From Calendula officinalis (lineage: Eukaryota > Streptophyta > Magnoliopsida > Asterales > Asteraceae), in NCBI GenBank assembly GCA_963853835.1, contig OY970834.1, forward strand, positions 38,037,257 through 38,101,256: a DNA stretch of 64,000 nt, in the 5' to 3' direction. Of the stretch, positions 22,222 through 34,886 are shown piece after piece. How positions within the stretch are numbered: the first letter of the stretch is position 1; every line of letters starts with the position of its first letter. The position numbers and the translations under genes were made by a program. The notes beneath the pieces were generated by a model that had not been told where the DNA came from, did not search any database, and was given only the letters and a program-made list of their open reading frames with translations.

Positions 22222-23955
22222 GCACGGGCCAAAATTCCAGAAACGTATTTTAAGTGTGTTAAAAACTGACACAAACATAGCGAACAGATTCTGCCCAAAA
22301 ATTCAGCGTATAGTTTAAAAACCCGTTTTGAATCCCGACATCAACCCGTGTAATCCCGAGACACCCGCCAGCCCCGAAACTCGAAAATTCACAGCAAATC
22401 ACTTATTAAAAAAATCCTTCAACTTATTTATTTGAAAACTCTCCCGATTGGGAAACCAAGAACCCTACGGGTTCGGTTTTCCCTCTCGGTTACTAAAACG
22501 GAAAGCAAGCAAACGTGCCATTGTGTAAATTCCCGGGACCTCATACAATCGAGCCCAAGGGCTCGATACCATCCATGGCTCAAACACAAACACTTGATAC
22601 AACGATAAATAATTCAATAACAATTTACAATTTAAAAATGAATTTAAAGAAACTTTCAACAAAATTCAGCATAGCGACAATTTACGAGAATGGCCATAAC
22701 TCACTAACCGTAATCCCGAATGACGCATGGTCAGTGGCCACGGTTATCTAACTCAGAGGAATACATTTTTATAGAAGACCATTTGCCCTAAATCTCTCCC
22801 GAAAGGGATCCTCGATCAAATCAGCACCCAAAATCGCAGAAAACAAACAATACAGCGACATCTCACGGAAATGACCATAACTCACCGACCATAATTCGGA
22901 TTAATGAACGCTCGGCGGCCACGGTCTCCTGAATCAACGACCTACGAATGTCCTAAAGACACCAAACCCAGAATCAGTCCCAAAGATGACCCAAAATCAA
23001 CAACAACTCAGAAAAACGAATCTGCCAGACAGCACCTCCAATAACAAACAACAAAACGATTCAAGAATCCTAACAACGACACTCGAATGCCCATCCCGAC
23101 ATCCGATTATCGCTGAGCAGGGGTTCCTCAAGCTTGGCTCGGGATTGACTCAAGAATAATTAAAATATGAAGACAAAAGGAATGAGAATTTTACCCATGA
23201 AATACAACTGAAAACCACCACCAAAAGCTGAAACTTATGCTCGATTACAAACCCAATTCTGATGAATGATCATGGTCGATCTCAGGCCTCTCTCACTGTG
23301 ATTTGGTTGAAGTCAAAAGGAAATACAAGTTGAATCTCAGCCACAAATATTGAAATAAACTCAAATGGTCGGTTGTCATAGAAATCTTCACGTGATGCAA
23401 ACAAAATAAACCAATGGAAATATTGCAATTTCTATTGTTTAGTTTCTGCCAATTACTCACCTCCTCACAAAACAATTTCTCTACATCGATAGAATACAGA
23501 ACAAATAAAATCCCTGCATCTTGATATGTGTTTGTCGGCGCCTCTTCACCACACAGGGAAAAAAAAGAAAACGTAAGAAGGTACCGCCAAAGGGTTTATG
23601 GGATTAAGGGGATAAATATGTTTAGGGTATAAGGCAATTTAATTGATCAGGCCCACAACTGGAAAGCTCGGGACCTTCACCCTTGGCCGGCCCGACTCAC
23701 TAATATTAAAACCCGGCTCATAGTTATTAATTGACTTTAAACCCAAGACACACATAATTCACAAATAATTTAAACTTATAAACTAATTTACGGAAAATAA
23801 CCCCTCACTTAAGTGTCGCCTAAATAATATTAAGCGTCTAATAAATACGAACCGTTTAACTTGACAATAATTAATTTACTAATTATTTTCTTTTAAAAAC
23901 TAAATATGACAATTAAGTTAATATTATTTAATTATTAAAATTTCAGGGTGTTACA

Positions 23956-26900
23956 ACTCAACTCCACTTAAAATAGACTTCGTTCCCGAAGTCATGGCTC
24001 GGGAGAAACTCAGGATAACAATCTCGCATCTCAGACTCAGCCTCGTTAATGTCACACGCCCGCAATAGAAGAAAACGATAAGGTTGAATGAAAATGAAAC
24101 TCTTCAGGGTGATCTACTCGATCAGAATGAACTCCAGCTCTTGTCACACAAATTTTCCGTCTCTAATGGCGCAAAATGATAAGGCTAAAAAGGAATAAAA
24201 ACGGAATGCTCTCTAAGGTTCTCGGTTTAGCGATGAAAAGGATGACGATAATAAGCACAACCTAACCCACGATACTCTGGCGAAGGCGTCGTCTTACTCT
24301 CGTAGTCGGACATAGGTGTTGCACTCAGCTTTTTAACGTTAAGTTGAATCTCCGATTCAACTCCACTTGGAGATTTGTTACGGTTTGGTTTGTGGCGACT
24401 AATGATCTCGGCGTGGTACTCAATCATCCAACTCGTGCTCGCAATCATACTCGGCCTCTCATGACGATAACAATAAGTTTTTATGGGAAGAACTTTCCCG
24501 GACAGTTCCAAACAGTTATCACTTTTACATCTTATCAACGTATAAAATCTTGTTATCGGCAACCTCTATCAATAAGAAGCGTCTCAACTCTCAAGGTACT
24601 CTACTCTGTAGAATATTAGTTTTTTTTTTAAATAAAATGAACAATTTAGCGGTTTACACCTCTATCAACAATTCACAAATAAATACATAATTTACATAAA
24701 TGTATTCATCACACATAAACCTCAGATGGTAGGCAACGCATGCCTGTTACTCAATTTGGATATACTCAGAATGTATTCATCTCAAATTTCCACAACTTGC
24801 TTTTAACTCAACGCAATCTATATTATCAATTTAACTCAAATCTCGCTTAACAACTTATCACAAGTCGCACAAAATGCCCATTTTCTCACTCTTTGTGATC
24901 CCTCGCGCGATCAAATTTAATTATTAGGCTACAAGAACATATAATTTCTCTTATAGGCCGCGTTATAATTCTCTTGTTAACTCGTATTTAACAATTTCTC
25001 GATGAAACTTTCTAGTATTGCTCGCTTGACTCATTTAATGATACTTATAAACTCTTTTAATGGATTTTATCATTTAGCTCGTTAACAAATTTCACGCTTT
25101 GTTCTCATTTAATAGACTCTTGATCAATTTGACTATATGCCAACTCATTAGTCTCGGTTTATTATAAGTCTCAAACGCCTTAATTTAATATTTTCTCTTT
25201 GCTTGGTTAGTTAATTAACTCATTAATTCTCGTGTATTACATTACTCTATAAACTCTCATTCTAAATTACAAGTTTCCTCATCACTTTATAATTTTAGGG
25301 CTTTTTCGATTTAGAACTCATAGTATTTTAATAAAATCTTATTATTTGATACACTTACATTTTTCTCGTGTGCTCATTTTAATAGCTATTATCGGTTTAG
25401 TATTTACTCGATAAGGTATCATGTTTGATGACATTTAATTTAACATTTAAACTCGATATTCCACTTAGGTTCAGTTTAGTATTTTATCATAAATAAAGTT
25501 TTGTCATTTGGTTCATTTTAATAATTTATTCGTTTAACTCGATTTATTAGTTTCTTGCAGTTCGGTAATTACTCAGTAATAATAAATTTTCCTCATAATT
25601 TACTATGGCGATCTTCTCATGACCGACTCCTTAATAACATTTTCATTACTCGAATTTCATAATTTCTCGTTATGTATATGATTATATACTTGTCACTTCT
25701 CATTTGCACCATTACTCTCGATTTATTAACTTCTTACAATTTAAGGATTATACCACATCATGAATTTGATTATTCTCGATTACTCTTAAAATTTCTCTAA
25801 TCATATGCATATATCGCACAGAAATATAATTTATTGGTTAATTTACTTACTATTTTTCTCTTTTCGGCAATCATTCTCGATTTAATAATAACGTATTTCT
25901 GATTTAACTTGATCTATTAATTCTCATTAGCTCAATAAAAAGAATCTAATGATTTAAAACTTTATAATTATTCTCAATTCGCACTCTTAATGTTGGAAGT
26001 TTTCCCTTTTACCACCACTCAACTCTACTTAGAGAAAACTCGTCCCCGAGTTTGGAAGTGGTACGCAAAATCTCATTAACAATTAGTCATTTTATGATTC
26101 CTCATAAGTCAAGCTCGTTACATTTAGTAGCACCACAACTTGTTATTCCGCGTTACACATTCACGATTATCCCTTGATCAAATCTGGGTATTAACCCTCA
26201 TTTTGGTTTACTCATAGCATGTTTGGTATTATCATTACCATATAATAATTTTTATCGTAAATAGAATTCTCATTAAATTTGTAGCGAATAAACCTCGTAA
26301 ATTTTCTTTTATTAATTAACTCATTAGTTAACCCGTCTTGGGTTTCTCATCTCACTCAATTAGTGATTTCTCAATATTTATAACTTTTATTAACTTTATA
26401 GATTTTAATCTCTTGCTCAATTAATAGTCCTCATTTATTTCATATATTCGATGTTTTCCCATCGGTTACAAAATGTAAAATTAACTCCATAAATCTTCGC
26501 ATAAAATTTTCTCAAATCACAAATCTTGTACTTATTTGCATTACCCCTCATGACTTCATTAATTAGTTTACTCATAGTTTCTCCTTTACTCAATTTAATG
26601 ATTATGCATAATTAAAATCTCTCTATTCGATTCGTTTTAGTTAATTGTCCAATCATTCTTGCTTTATAAATCTTATCATAATTTCAATGACTTCACAATT
26701 ATAGAATTAAATTATACTTAATCATACTTACTTAATTATTATCTTAGCTTTTTGACCAATTAATATTATTCAATTTAACAATGTATCATTAGTGATTCTC
26801 ACTCAGTTTGGTTTAAAAATTTTCATTTGATTGGTTTGGATAACTCCTTATTCAACTTAAATCAATGATCTCTTATTTATTATTTTCCCATAAATCTCGA

Positions 26901-27667
26901 TTTAGTGATATATTTGAACTTAACATTTTCCTTATTTTCTCGTTTATTTTGCTTTAACGATTGCTCAATCGTTCTCGAGGTATTAATAACTCAATTAATC
27001 ATTTTAAGAATTCAACCCAATTTGATTTATTGTCTCTCTCTTTACATGTTTTGATAACTCTTTATCAATTCGTGTTTGATGATTCTCTTATTCAATTGGT
27101 TGCACTATTTTCTCATAAATCTCTTTTACGAATTTTATTATTGACTTATATATAATATATAATAATTGAGGGTTTTCATGATACTTAGATGCTTGACCAA
27201 TGATCTCCTTGAATCATTTTCGAAACATAGGCATGAGTCATGTGCGTATAATAACAGGGGCCCTCTATTATTATCCGCACCTACCCATGTCATGGTTTCG
27301 AGTCAGTTTCAAAAATTTCACGATCTCCCATCCTCATACCATCCACATAACAAGTAGTTCACATAAACATAAACAAGTATACTATATATATCTATGTATA
27401 GTCGCACAATTCACGCTCATCTCAAGTTAATTCTCTTTTATTCTCTTAGTAATCAATGTCCCTCGTGACGTTTTAAATAAAATAAATAACTCATAAATCA
27501 GTACTAGAGGCATAAGGTCATCGTGATGCGCTGTTTCTCGATTTGGATTTAGACTCATTTTAAAAACACTTTTGAAAAACTCATTTTGAAAACTCGTGCT
27601 TCGACTTGAGTTTGGAATCCACCCCTTGCGAACCCAATTCTCTCAAGCCAGAGCTCTGATACCAACT
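23956..27667 (-). other. LARD internal region, essentially non-coding
   Basis: This is 3.7 kb of AT-rich sequence with no pol domains. The longest open stretch (24562-24227, minus, 111 codons) has no family I recognise. Two related segments, at 23956-24005 and 26020-26068 (each with ACTCAACTC followed by CACTT or TACTT), resemble the 3' end of gypsy pol next to the LTR, suggesting a relic or a mosaic of two elements (inference). Confidence 0.6.
27653..27664 (-). other. Primer-binding site of the LARD
   Basis: The minus strand reads TGGTATCAGAGC three bases from the right LTR, placing the 5' LTR on the right. Confidence 0.9.
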
Positions 27668-30578
27668 TGTAACAACCCAAAAATCAGGGGAAATTTAAAA
27701 ATTTTAAATAATAAAATAAAAACAATTTCCCCAAGAGTACAAGTAACTCAAAGGTCCCAATTCATTAATCAAAATATAAAACCGTCTCGTGGTTTAAATG
27801 CGGAATATTTAAAGGTTTTGAAAACAAAACATGTTTGACTCGAAATAAATGTTTTAATCCAAATCCATAAATATAAAAATAAAAACACAGCCCATCAACC
27901 GTTGACCTTCTCTTTGCCCTTACTAGTACCTGAAAAATGGTGGGGAGTGTTTGGGGTCAGCCACCGCTGAGTGAATAATATCAAAATAAACGAATAAATA
28001 CAAACAACTCAAGCCACATAAGTGAACCCTAGAGACTCTACTCAATTCTCAATTACTCAAGTTTATTTTCTCAATTTTAAATTTATATAGCGCGCTTGTG
28101 TGACTTGGGACGAGTGATCAACCTCGACCCGCCTCACACAACTCAAGGCTCAACACATGTACTCTTCGGTGTTGAGTCAAAACGTCTGGCACCAGTACTC
28201 TTCGGTGCCAAGACAACTCAAGTATATTATGTTTAATGTTTTTAACTCAAGAACTCAAAACTCAGATAACTCAGGCTCCAGATAACTCAAATCACAGATA
28301 ACTCAAATCACAGATAACTCAAATAAATCACCCAATCAATACTCAAGCGCAATCAACAAGACAATTCACAACACATAGCACAAAATCATGAATCGAAAGT
28401 AAGTACAAGTTTATAGTGAGATTACCCACCTCGAATAACCGTAAGCTCCTAAATATCCTCGGTACTGAAGAGCGTCTCTAACAGGTCCTAGAAGGTCCTA
28501 CAATGTACAAGGAAGCTCGGGTTAGGATTACACTCAAAGGTTGTTTCAGTAGAAACTAAACAGCACTCAGCACTTTCGCGGGAATGGCTATAACTCTCAA
28601 ACCGCTCACTAGATATTATTTAAATTTTTACAGTAGTTAAATGACTCAGAGGACTACAATTTTACAGAAGACTTCGGAAGCTAGATCCAAACAGAAAAGG
28701 CTCAAAATAGGCTCACGAGACAGAATAGCTGAACCGAAAACTATCCAGCGAAGGTTTACTAAAACAGCAATAACTTTTAAACCGTGAATCAGATTAACGA
28801 GCCGTCAGCGGCATTGGAAGGAGGACTCAGAAAACTAGAGATCAGCACGGGCCAAAATTCCAGAAACGTATTTTAAGTGTGTTAAAAACTGACACAAACA
28901 TAGCGAACAGATTCTGCCCAAAAATTCAGCGTATAGTTTAAAAACCCGTTTTGAATCCCGACATCAACCCGTGTAATCCCGAGACACCCGCCAGCCCCGA
29001 AACTCGAAAATTCACAGCAAATCACTTATTAAAAAAATCCTTCAACTTATTTATTTGAAAACTCTCCCGATTGGGAAACCAAGAACCCTACGGGTTCGGT
29101 TTTCCCTCTCGGTTACTAAAACGGAAAGCAAGCAAACGTGCCATTGTGTAAATTCTCGGGACCTCATACAATCGAGCCCAAGGGCTCGATACCATCCATG
29201 GCTCAAACACAAACACTTGATACAACGATAAATAATTCAATAACAATTTACAATTAAAAAATGAATTTAAAGAAACTTTCAACAAAATTCAGCATAGCGA
29301 CAATTTACGAGAATGACCATAACTCACTAACCGTAATCCCGAATGACGCATGGTCAGTGGCCACGGTTATCTAACTCAGAGGAATACATTTTTATAGAAG
29401 ACCATTTGCCCTAAATCTCTCCCGAAAGGGATCCTCGATCAAATCAGCACCCAAAATCGCAGAAAACAAACAATACAGCGACATCTCACGGAAATGACCA
29501 TAACTCACCGACCATAATTCGGATTAATGAACGCTCGGCGGCCACGGTCTCCTGAATCAACGACCTACGAATGTCCTAAAGACACCAAACCCAGAATCAG
29601 TCCCAAAGATGACCCAAAATCAACAACAACTCAGAAAAACGAATCTGCCAGACAGCACCTCCAATAACAAACAACAAAACGATTCAAGAATCCTAACAAC
29701 GACACTCGAATGCCCATCCCGACATCCGATTATCGCTGAGCAGGGGTTCCTCAAGCTTGGCTCGGGATTGACTCAAGAATAATTAAAATATGAAGACAAA
29801 AGGAATGAGAATTTTACCCATGAAATACAACTGAAAACCACCACCAAAAGCTGAAACTTATGCTCGATTACAAACCCAATTCTGATGAATGATCATGGTC
29901 GATCTCAGGCCTCTCTCACTGTGATTTGGTTGAAGTCAAAAGGAAATACAAGTTGAATCTCAGCCACAAATATTGAAATAAACTCAAATGGTCGGTTGTC
30001 ATAGAAATCTTCACGTGATGCAAACAAAATAAACCAATGGAAATATTGCAATTTCTATTGTTTAGTTTCTGCCAATTACTCACCTCCTCACAAAACAATT
30101 TCTCTACATCGATAGAATACAGAACAAATAAAATCCCTGCATCTTGATATGTGTTTGTCGGCGCCTCTTCACCACACAGGGAAAAAAAAGAAAACGTAAG
30201 AAGGTACCGCCAAAGGGTTTATGGGATTAAGGGGATAAATATGTTTAGGGTATAAGGCAATTTAATTGATCAGGCCCACAACTGGAAAGCTCGGGACCTT
30301 GACCCTTGGCCGGCCCGACTCACTAATATTAAAACCCGGCTCATAGTTATTAATTGACTTTAAACCCAATACACACATAATTCACAAATAATTTAAACTT
30401 ATAAACTAATTTACGGAAAATAACCCCTCACTTAAGTGTCGCCTAAATAATATTAAGCGTCTAATAAATATGAACCGTTTAACTTGACAATAATTAATTT
30501 ACTAATTATTTTCTTTTAAAAACTAAATATGACAATTAAGTTAATATTATTTAATTATTAAAATTTCAGGGTGTTACA
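27668..30578 (-). repeat. 5' LTR of the LARD, uninterrupted (2911 bp)
   Basis: This is the intact LTR used to reconstruct the broken left one. It contains the twin hairpins (about 28149-28211) and short tandem CAGATAACTCAAATCA units (about 28284-28322). Confidence 0.92.
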
Positions 30579-30583
30579 CAACC

Positions 30584-30939
30584 GAGGAGTTGTTGTAGGC
30601 AGCTTCAAGGGTCAACCAGATCTGGTTGGCGGTGGCCAGACCCAACACCTCGGCAGCAGCCTCCTCAGTTAGGGAGGAGTTCAGTATAATGAGTGCTTGT
30701 TGATCGAGAGTGGTCCAGGAAAGAAAGTCGGGATTGGGTTCAGTTTTTGCATCAATGGTGACTGTTTCAGGAGGAGCCGGTGAAGAACCATTGATGTGGG
30801 ATATGAGTTTTTGATAAGAAAATAAAGGAAGCATTTGGTTCCTCCATAGAAGCTAATTGCTAGATGATAATTTAATTGGTATCATATGTAGCAAGGTGTT
30901 CATAGGGAAGGTGTTGGCGGTATTAGATGAAGACGCCAT
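30584..30939 (-). pseudogene. Copia gag N-terminal part, with stop codon
   Basis: The gag of the 10635-31234 element starts at an ATG whose first base is 30939 (MASSSNTANTFPMNTLLHM). After 28 codons a TAG at 30853-30855 interrupts the frame where relatives usually have Tyr before LLWRNQ. The same frame then continues (LLWRNQMLPLFSYQKL, WLTLEAAYNNSSV) to the LARD insertion point. The rest of gag is at 16641 and below. The stop, together with the insertion, makes this gag non-functional. Confidence 0.88.
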
Positions 30940-31026
30940 TGAAGATCCCTGCAAAAACAGAAAAAAAAAAATTCGAAGAAGAGAAGGGTTTGGTCGAATT
31001 TTCGGTGGAGGGGGAAGAGAAAAGTT

Positions 31027-31038
31027 AGACTGATACCA
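31027..31038 (-). other. Primer-binding site of the copia element
   Basis: The minus strand reads TGGTATCAGTCT directly next to the LTR. The first nine bases match the initiator-Met tRNA type; the last bases differ from TGGTATCAGAGC. Confidence 0.8.
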
Positions 31039-31234
31039 TGTAAGAGGTATAGGATCAACCACACCTTAATTGTGTGGGATTATCTTGTATTTATATTGAA
31101 TGATTTACAATGAATATCTCCTATAATTATGGAGAGAAGATAAATACAAATTATACAAGATATGATATAAACTATAATACAAAATTTAAATGTAGAGTAG
31201 ATCACGATGATATCTCAGTAGAGATTATCTAATA
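31039..31234 (-). repeat. 5' LTR of the copia element (196 bp)
   Basis: The LTR runs TGTAAGAGG...ATTATCTAATA on the plus strand. It is 99% identical to the left copy once the DNA transposon there is removed, and it preserves the transposon's empty target site (ACTATAATAC). The following ACATA is the target duplication. Confidence 0.93.
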
Positions 31235-31239
31235 ACATA

Positions 31240-32277
31240 GTTTAGTTAATCAAACATTTGTATTGATCAAATGTGTACAAAAATAAATATTAAATTTTGT
31301 ATATCATCACTTATATATAAATTCACTTACACATACACACCATAGTAGGTAGTACATGGATCAGTTACGTTGATCCAATTTTCGTGACGCGAAGGACATA
31401 GTACGTTATATACATCCCTTAACAGTAGCATGAACTTGTGTACATAACGTTCATAAGCAAGAGGACATTATATTGATCAATGAATAAGGAAAATAGTACT
31501 ATGACAGTACTTACGCCTTTCCCAACGATAATTTCTTTCAGCTCGTTGGTTTCGTCGGTTAATCAACACTATTGGCATGTTTATTTTCAAAGTCTTTAGT
31601 GGGGGATTGATGATAACCACATGCGCACCAAGCCGAGCTGTAGGCGCCGTGAAATGACGCACTTTCCAATTGGCCACTTTGTGTTGCTGGTACTCTTTTT
31701 GTTGTAAGAACATACCTATGCACTACATCAAATCCTAATATTCTGAGGCTTACAACATATAAAGTGCATATAAACCTTAAAGGACATTAATCATTTGCGT
31801 GCAGTTTATTTTCATCAAGGTTTAGATTAGTTCTTTTCTAATTTGTTTGTTTGGATTGTTTGAATATATTATCATATAATATAGATACAATAACCTCTTG
31901 TATAAATTTAAATATTGTCACGGTGCTTCATCGATCATCGATGACAAATAGCTTGTTAGGTCCTTATGGGTTCATTCTGCACTTGGTCATTAATATTTTT
32001 TTAACTTAAAGTTAGACATGTATATCAAATATTTTAATATGGTTACAAGATTTTTATTCCAGAGCTATTGCCATAAGGAATACCATAAAGATCGATAACC
32101 ATTTTAATTTCCGCATTTTCCCTTAATATATTACCAGAATATATACCTCTACGTACGTCACAAACTCACCCACCCATCCCACCCCCTATTAAAACCTATA
32201 ACCTTGTACCAAATCTCACTATCTTCAATATCAATATTCTTCACTTAATTCCATAACACACACATATAAAATTAACC
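31240..32277. other. Spacer and probable promoter of the FPF1 pseudogene
   Basis: No gene is seen. The last 120 bp (CCCACCCCCTATTAAAACC, about 32180) resemble the promoter of the intact paralogue, with a weak TATA-like TATTAAAA. Confidence 0.4.
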
Positions 32278-32594
32278 ATGTCTGGTGTTTGGGTGTTCAA
32301 GAATTTAGGCTCGTGGAGAACCCAGGTGCCGATGCCTTACAAGGTCCATATAGGGGCAAGGTGCTGGTGCACCTGCCCACAAACGAAGTGATCACATCGT
32401 ATGATGTTCTTGAACAAAAGTTAACATCGATTGGTTGGGAAAGGTATTACGACGATCCCAACCTTCTTCAGTTTCATAAACGATCCACGGTTCATCTCAT
32501 ATCTCTCTCTAAAGACTTCAACAAGCTGAAGTCGATGCACATGTACGATATTGTGGTCAAGAATCGCAATGTCTTTCAAGTAAGGGATTCATGA
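32278..32594 (+). pseudogene. FPF1-like: FPF1-like paralogue with 7-bp frameshift deletion
   Basis: The ATG at 32278 opens with the family N-terminus MSGVWVFKN. Compared with the gene at 9832, seven bases are then missing, and the ATG frame ends at a TGA near 32391 after 37 codons. In the shifted frame all the remaining family blocks are intact to the stop at 32592-32594 (RLVENPGADALQG, VLVHLPTNEVITSYDV, GWERYYDDPNLLQFHKR, KSMHMYDIVVKNRNVFQVRDS). No other ATG could start that frame upstream of its conserved part. The single lesion in an otherwise clean sequence suggests recent loss, an assembly error, or a living allele elsewhere. The two copies probably arose by tandem duplication and were driven apart by the retroelement block at 10635-31234. 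Confidence 0.9.
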
Positions 32595-32689
32595 TCTTGA
32601 TCTTGATCTTAATCTTGGATCCGTGGCAGCTGGATGCTTAATTGGTTTGGTCATATGTTTGTAATGTGTGTGTTTTAATTTTTTTTTAA

Positions 32690-32885
32690 CCAGGGTTCCG
32701 AGTCGAGTAATCCTAGGACGAGCACCTAGCTATTTCGTGGGTAGTCCGGAATCAGCACATGTGGATCTCCATGACCACAAGAAGGTGTTTTTTGCTTATA
32801 GGGATTAAACATGAGATCTGGTGAGAATTAATTTCACCGTTGTGAAGACCAAATTCAATTACTCGGCACCATCGTTGTGGTTTGT
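32690..32885. other. Unassigned repeat-like segment
   Basis: This moderately GC-richer block (GGGTTCCGAGTCGAGTAATC ... TACTCGGCACCATCG) sits in AT-rich DNA and looks like inserted repetitive sequence. I cannot assign a family or see a duplication. Confidence 0.25.
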
Positions 32886-33221
32886 TTTGATTTTTAGGTT
32901 GGATATCAAGTATTTCTGTATTTATGATCTCGTATGGTGTTTCTAGAATGTGAATTTAAGTTCTTGTACGTATGATTCATAGCATTTTTTTTTTTTTCTT
33001 TTTCGTTGTGATATAGTAATATGTATATACAACTTGATCGAGGCATTAATGAGATGGTTATTAAATGCTACTCCGTATATTTCAGTGGAAATAACAAATG
33101 ATATAGTCGATGAGAAAAAACTCTTAATGTATATATTTGGATTAACCGTGTTTGTTGAAAATTGTTAAAACATATTTATAATAACCTAAATATCATTTAT
33201 GTGAAATTGTGAATCAAGGCT

Positions 33222-33330
33222 TTTAGCCTAATGGTATTTGTGTTTAGTATTACACATAAACTAAGTTAATTAGTTCAAGTCTTGTTATGTGTAAAATTGG
33301 AGTTAATTTAGGAGTTCGTTAAAAAAATCA
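33222..33330 (+). mobile_element. tRNA-derived SINE candidate
   Basis: A box-A-like TAGCCTAATGGT (about 33227) is followed some 40 bp later by a box-B-like AGTTCAAGTCTTG, and the segment ends TTCGTTAAAAAAA. The spacing and order fit an internal pol III promoter. No clear target duplication was found. Confidence 0.45.
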
Positions 33331-34339
33331 CTTATTTGACACACTACCAGTTATTATACACATTTTAATGCGGATTTTGACTTAATTTATAGTTAGATAC
33401 ATTAACCTCTTGATGTTGATGCAAGGTTAAATACCTGTTGGTTATATAATAAACTATTAATAATATGTCAGTAGATCTGGACTTGAAACTTTAACCCCTC
33501 AGATATGATGTTTAAATCCGTTCAAAAATAATATGATGTTTAAATGTTATTAACTTTAAGTGACCTGGATAGCTTATTTTCATGGGGGATGGCTCTTAAT
33601 TTGAAAGGTGATACGCTTCTCGAATTCCAAGGCGTTATTTACACATATTTTGGATGATGTAGTATCACATTAAGTGGAAAAAATTTAAATGTGAAAAAGG
33701 TGCTTCAAAGCTTTTGACCCTGGACTATATTCAAGCTTTGACGTTTTTTACGGATCAAGCATAGAAGAAATTAGATAGCTCTTTTATTTGAAACTCTTGG
33801 AATTGTAATCCTATTATTGAATTCTGTTTATTTTGTTCTTTGTTTCTTTGAACTCTCTAGTCTATTGCTAGACACCTCCCTTCTATAAAATTTAGCCTTT
33901 TTTCAAAACAAAAACAAAAAAAGTACTTATTTAAGTTTTATTGTGCACTGTTATTTTTTGTTCCAACAGTCACGGTTCATCCCGGCCTCCCGGGTGAAAT
34001 TGTCTGATTTCCTACAATTCGATTGTACAAAATCTTCTAATGACTTTTCAAATTATATGATTTCCCATAATTTGGTTTCCAAAATATTTATATCATCTTC
34101 CAAATCGCCTGATTTGATTTTCAATTTCGACGAATTAACTTTCAAAATTGAAGTTCTATTAAAAAAATCATGAGTAATACAATTATAATATAGAATTTCC
34201 ATTAGCGATGTAGTAGGAAACCGCGTCAATTTTATTGCCGTGTAAAATTAAAAAAAAAATGCAATTGTCATGGCTCGCCAGGCCAAAGACGTCATTTGTA
34301 AAGGTTAAGGCGAGATTATGGAAAGTTCTAAATCGGTCA
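33331..34339. other. Intergenic, nothing assigned
   Basis: AT-rich sequence without a supported gene or clear element. Confidence 0.4.
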
Positions 34340-34832
34340 AGAGTCTTCACAAGATCTCAAAAAGAAGATAAAATGACCTTAAAGTCGATTCCTTCATCCT
34401 TCTTATCTTGACATTTGTAGATTGCATATGGAATCTTTCTTGCAAAAATTCAGAAAATTCTATATCTAGAGTAAGTTTGAAATCATTAAGTATGTGAGAT
34501 CCATATAGGCAACTGCTTTGAGCATGATAGATGGACATCCTCTTTACATCATGTGTATTGGTCTTACCATGCTACCAGACAGTTTCTCCAAAGTCGATGC
34601 ATAGTATAATCAATGCTTTCAAGCGTGCCTGTAAACCATATATCTCTTCGTGTTTAGCATTTAATGTTGGACATCTTGAAGTGTTGATTTTCTCAAGTAC
34701 CCGGTCGAGTATAGAAGAAAAATACATTGACAAAAGTTGCATGTCCAGACAATCGTATGATGTTTTTTGACCCATGTGTAAATATTCATCAAAAGCATCG
34801 GGAGCGCAACCACACGCCAATTGGCGTATGGT
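34340..34832 (-). pseudogene. Harbinger (PIF) transposase-derived relic
   Basis: The minus strand contains IRQLACGCAPDAFDEYLHMG, then QKTSYDCLD, then LNAKHEEIYGLQ and GSHILNDF. These match, in order, QLAYGTVPDALDEYLQIGEK, FHEEKHGFPG and ASHIFNDL of the better-preserved PIF transposase at 49683-50965. Frameshifts and internal deletions separate the blocks, and the catalytic region is gone. No terminal repeats are visible. It is a dead fragment of a different family member. Confidence 0.75.
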
Positions 34833-34886
34833 GAAAATTCACTTTTGGAAAATGTTAAAACTAGGTAAGAAAAATATGAAGCTAAC

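Larger units (their letters stand above)
16642..23955 (-). repeat. 3' LTR of the LARD, interrupted
   Basis: Segments 16642-17817 and 22222-23955 align end to end with the right LTR (1176+1734 versus 1177+1734 bp). Between them lie a truncated plus-strand gypsy element and a 105-bp duplicated LTR segment. Confidence 0.92.
16642..30578 (-). mobile_element. Gypsy-type non-autonomous element (LARD-like)
   Basis: The ends TGTAACAACC and GGGTGTTACA are flanked by the 5-bp duplication CAACC (16637-16641, 30579-30583), and rejoining the flanks restores the copia gag frame. The LTRs are about 2.9 kb. The PBS beside the right LTR shows minus orientation. The TGTAACA...TGTTACA termini and LTR length resemble Tekay/Del chromoviruses (inference). 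The 3.7-kb interior lacks reverse transcriptase, integrase and protease, so it depends on another element. The LTRs differ at only about a dozen positions, so insertion was recent. Confidence 0.9.
10635..31234 (-). mobile_element. Copia retrotransposon with nested insertions
   Basis: The 5-bp duplication ACATA (10630-10634 and 31235-31239) brackets two LTRs whose uninterrupted length is 196 bp each. Minus-strand order from the right is LTR, PBS, gag, (nested insertion), gag-protease-integrase-RT-RNase H, polypurine tract, LTR. The LTR ends read TG...TA on the plus strand, so one terminus departs from TG/CA. The two LTRs differ at about two positions. Without its insertions the element is about 4.7 kb, a normal copia size. 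It is defective: two stop codons, two frameshifts and a large insertion. Confidence 0.93.

Noticed and set aside
22465..22662. 65-residue frame repeated at 29088-29285
   Set aside because: Lies in both LTRs of the LARD; repeated because the LTRs are, and without a family match.
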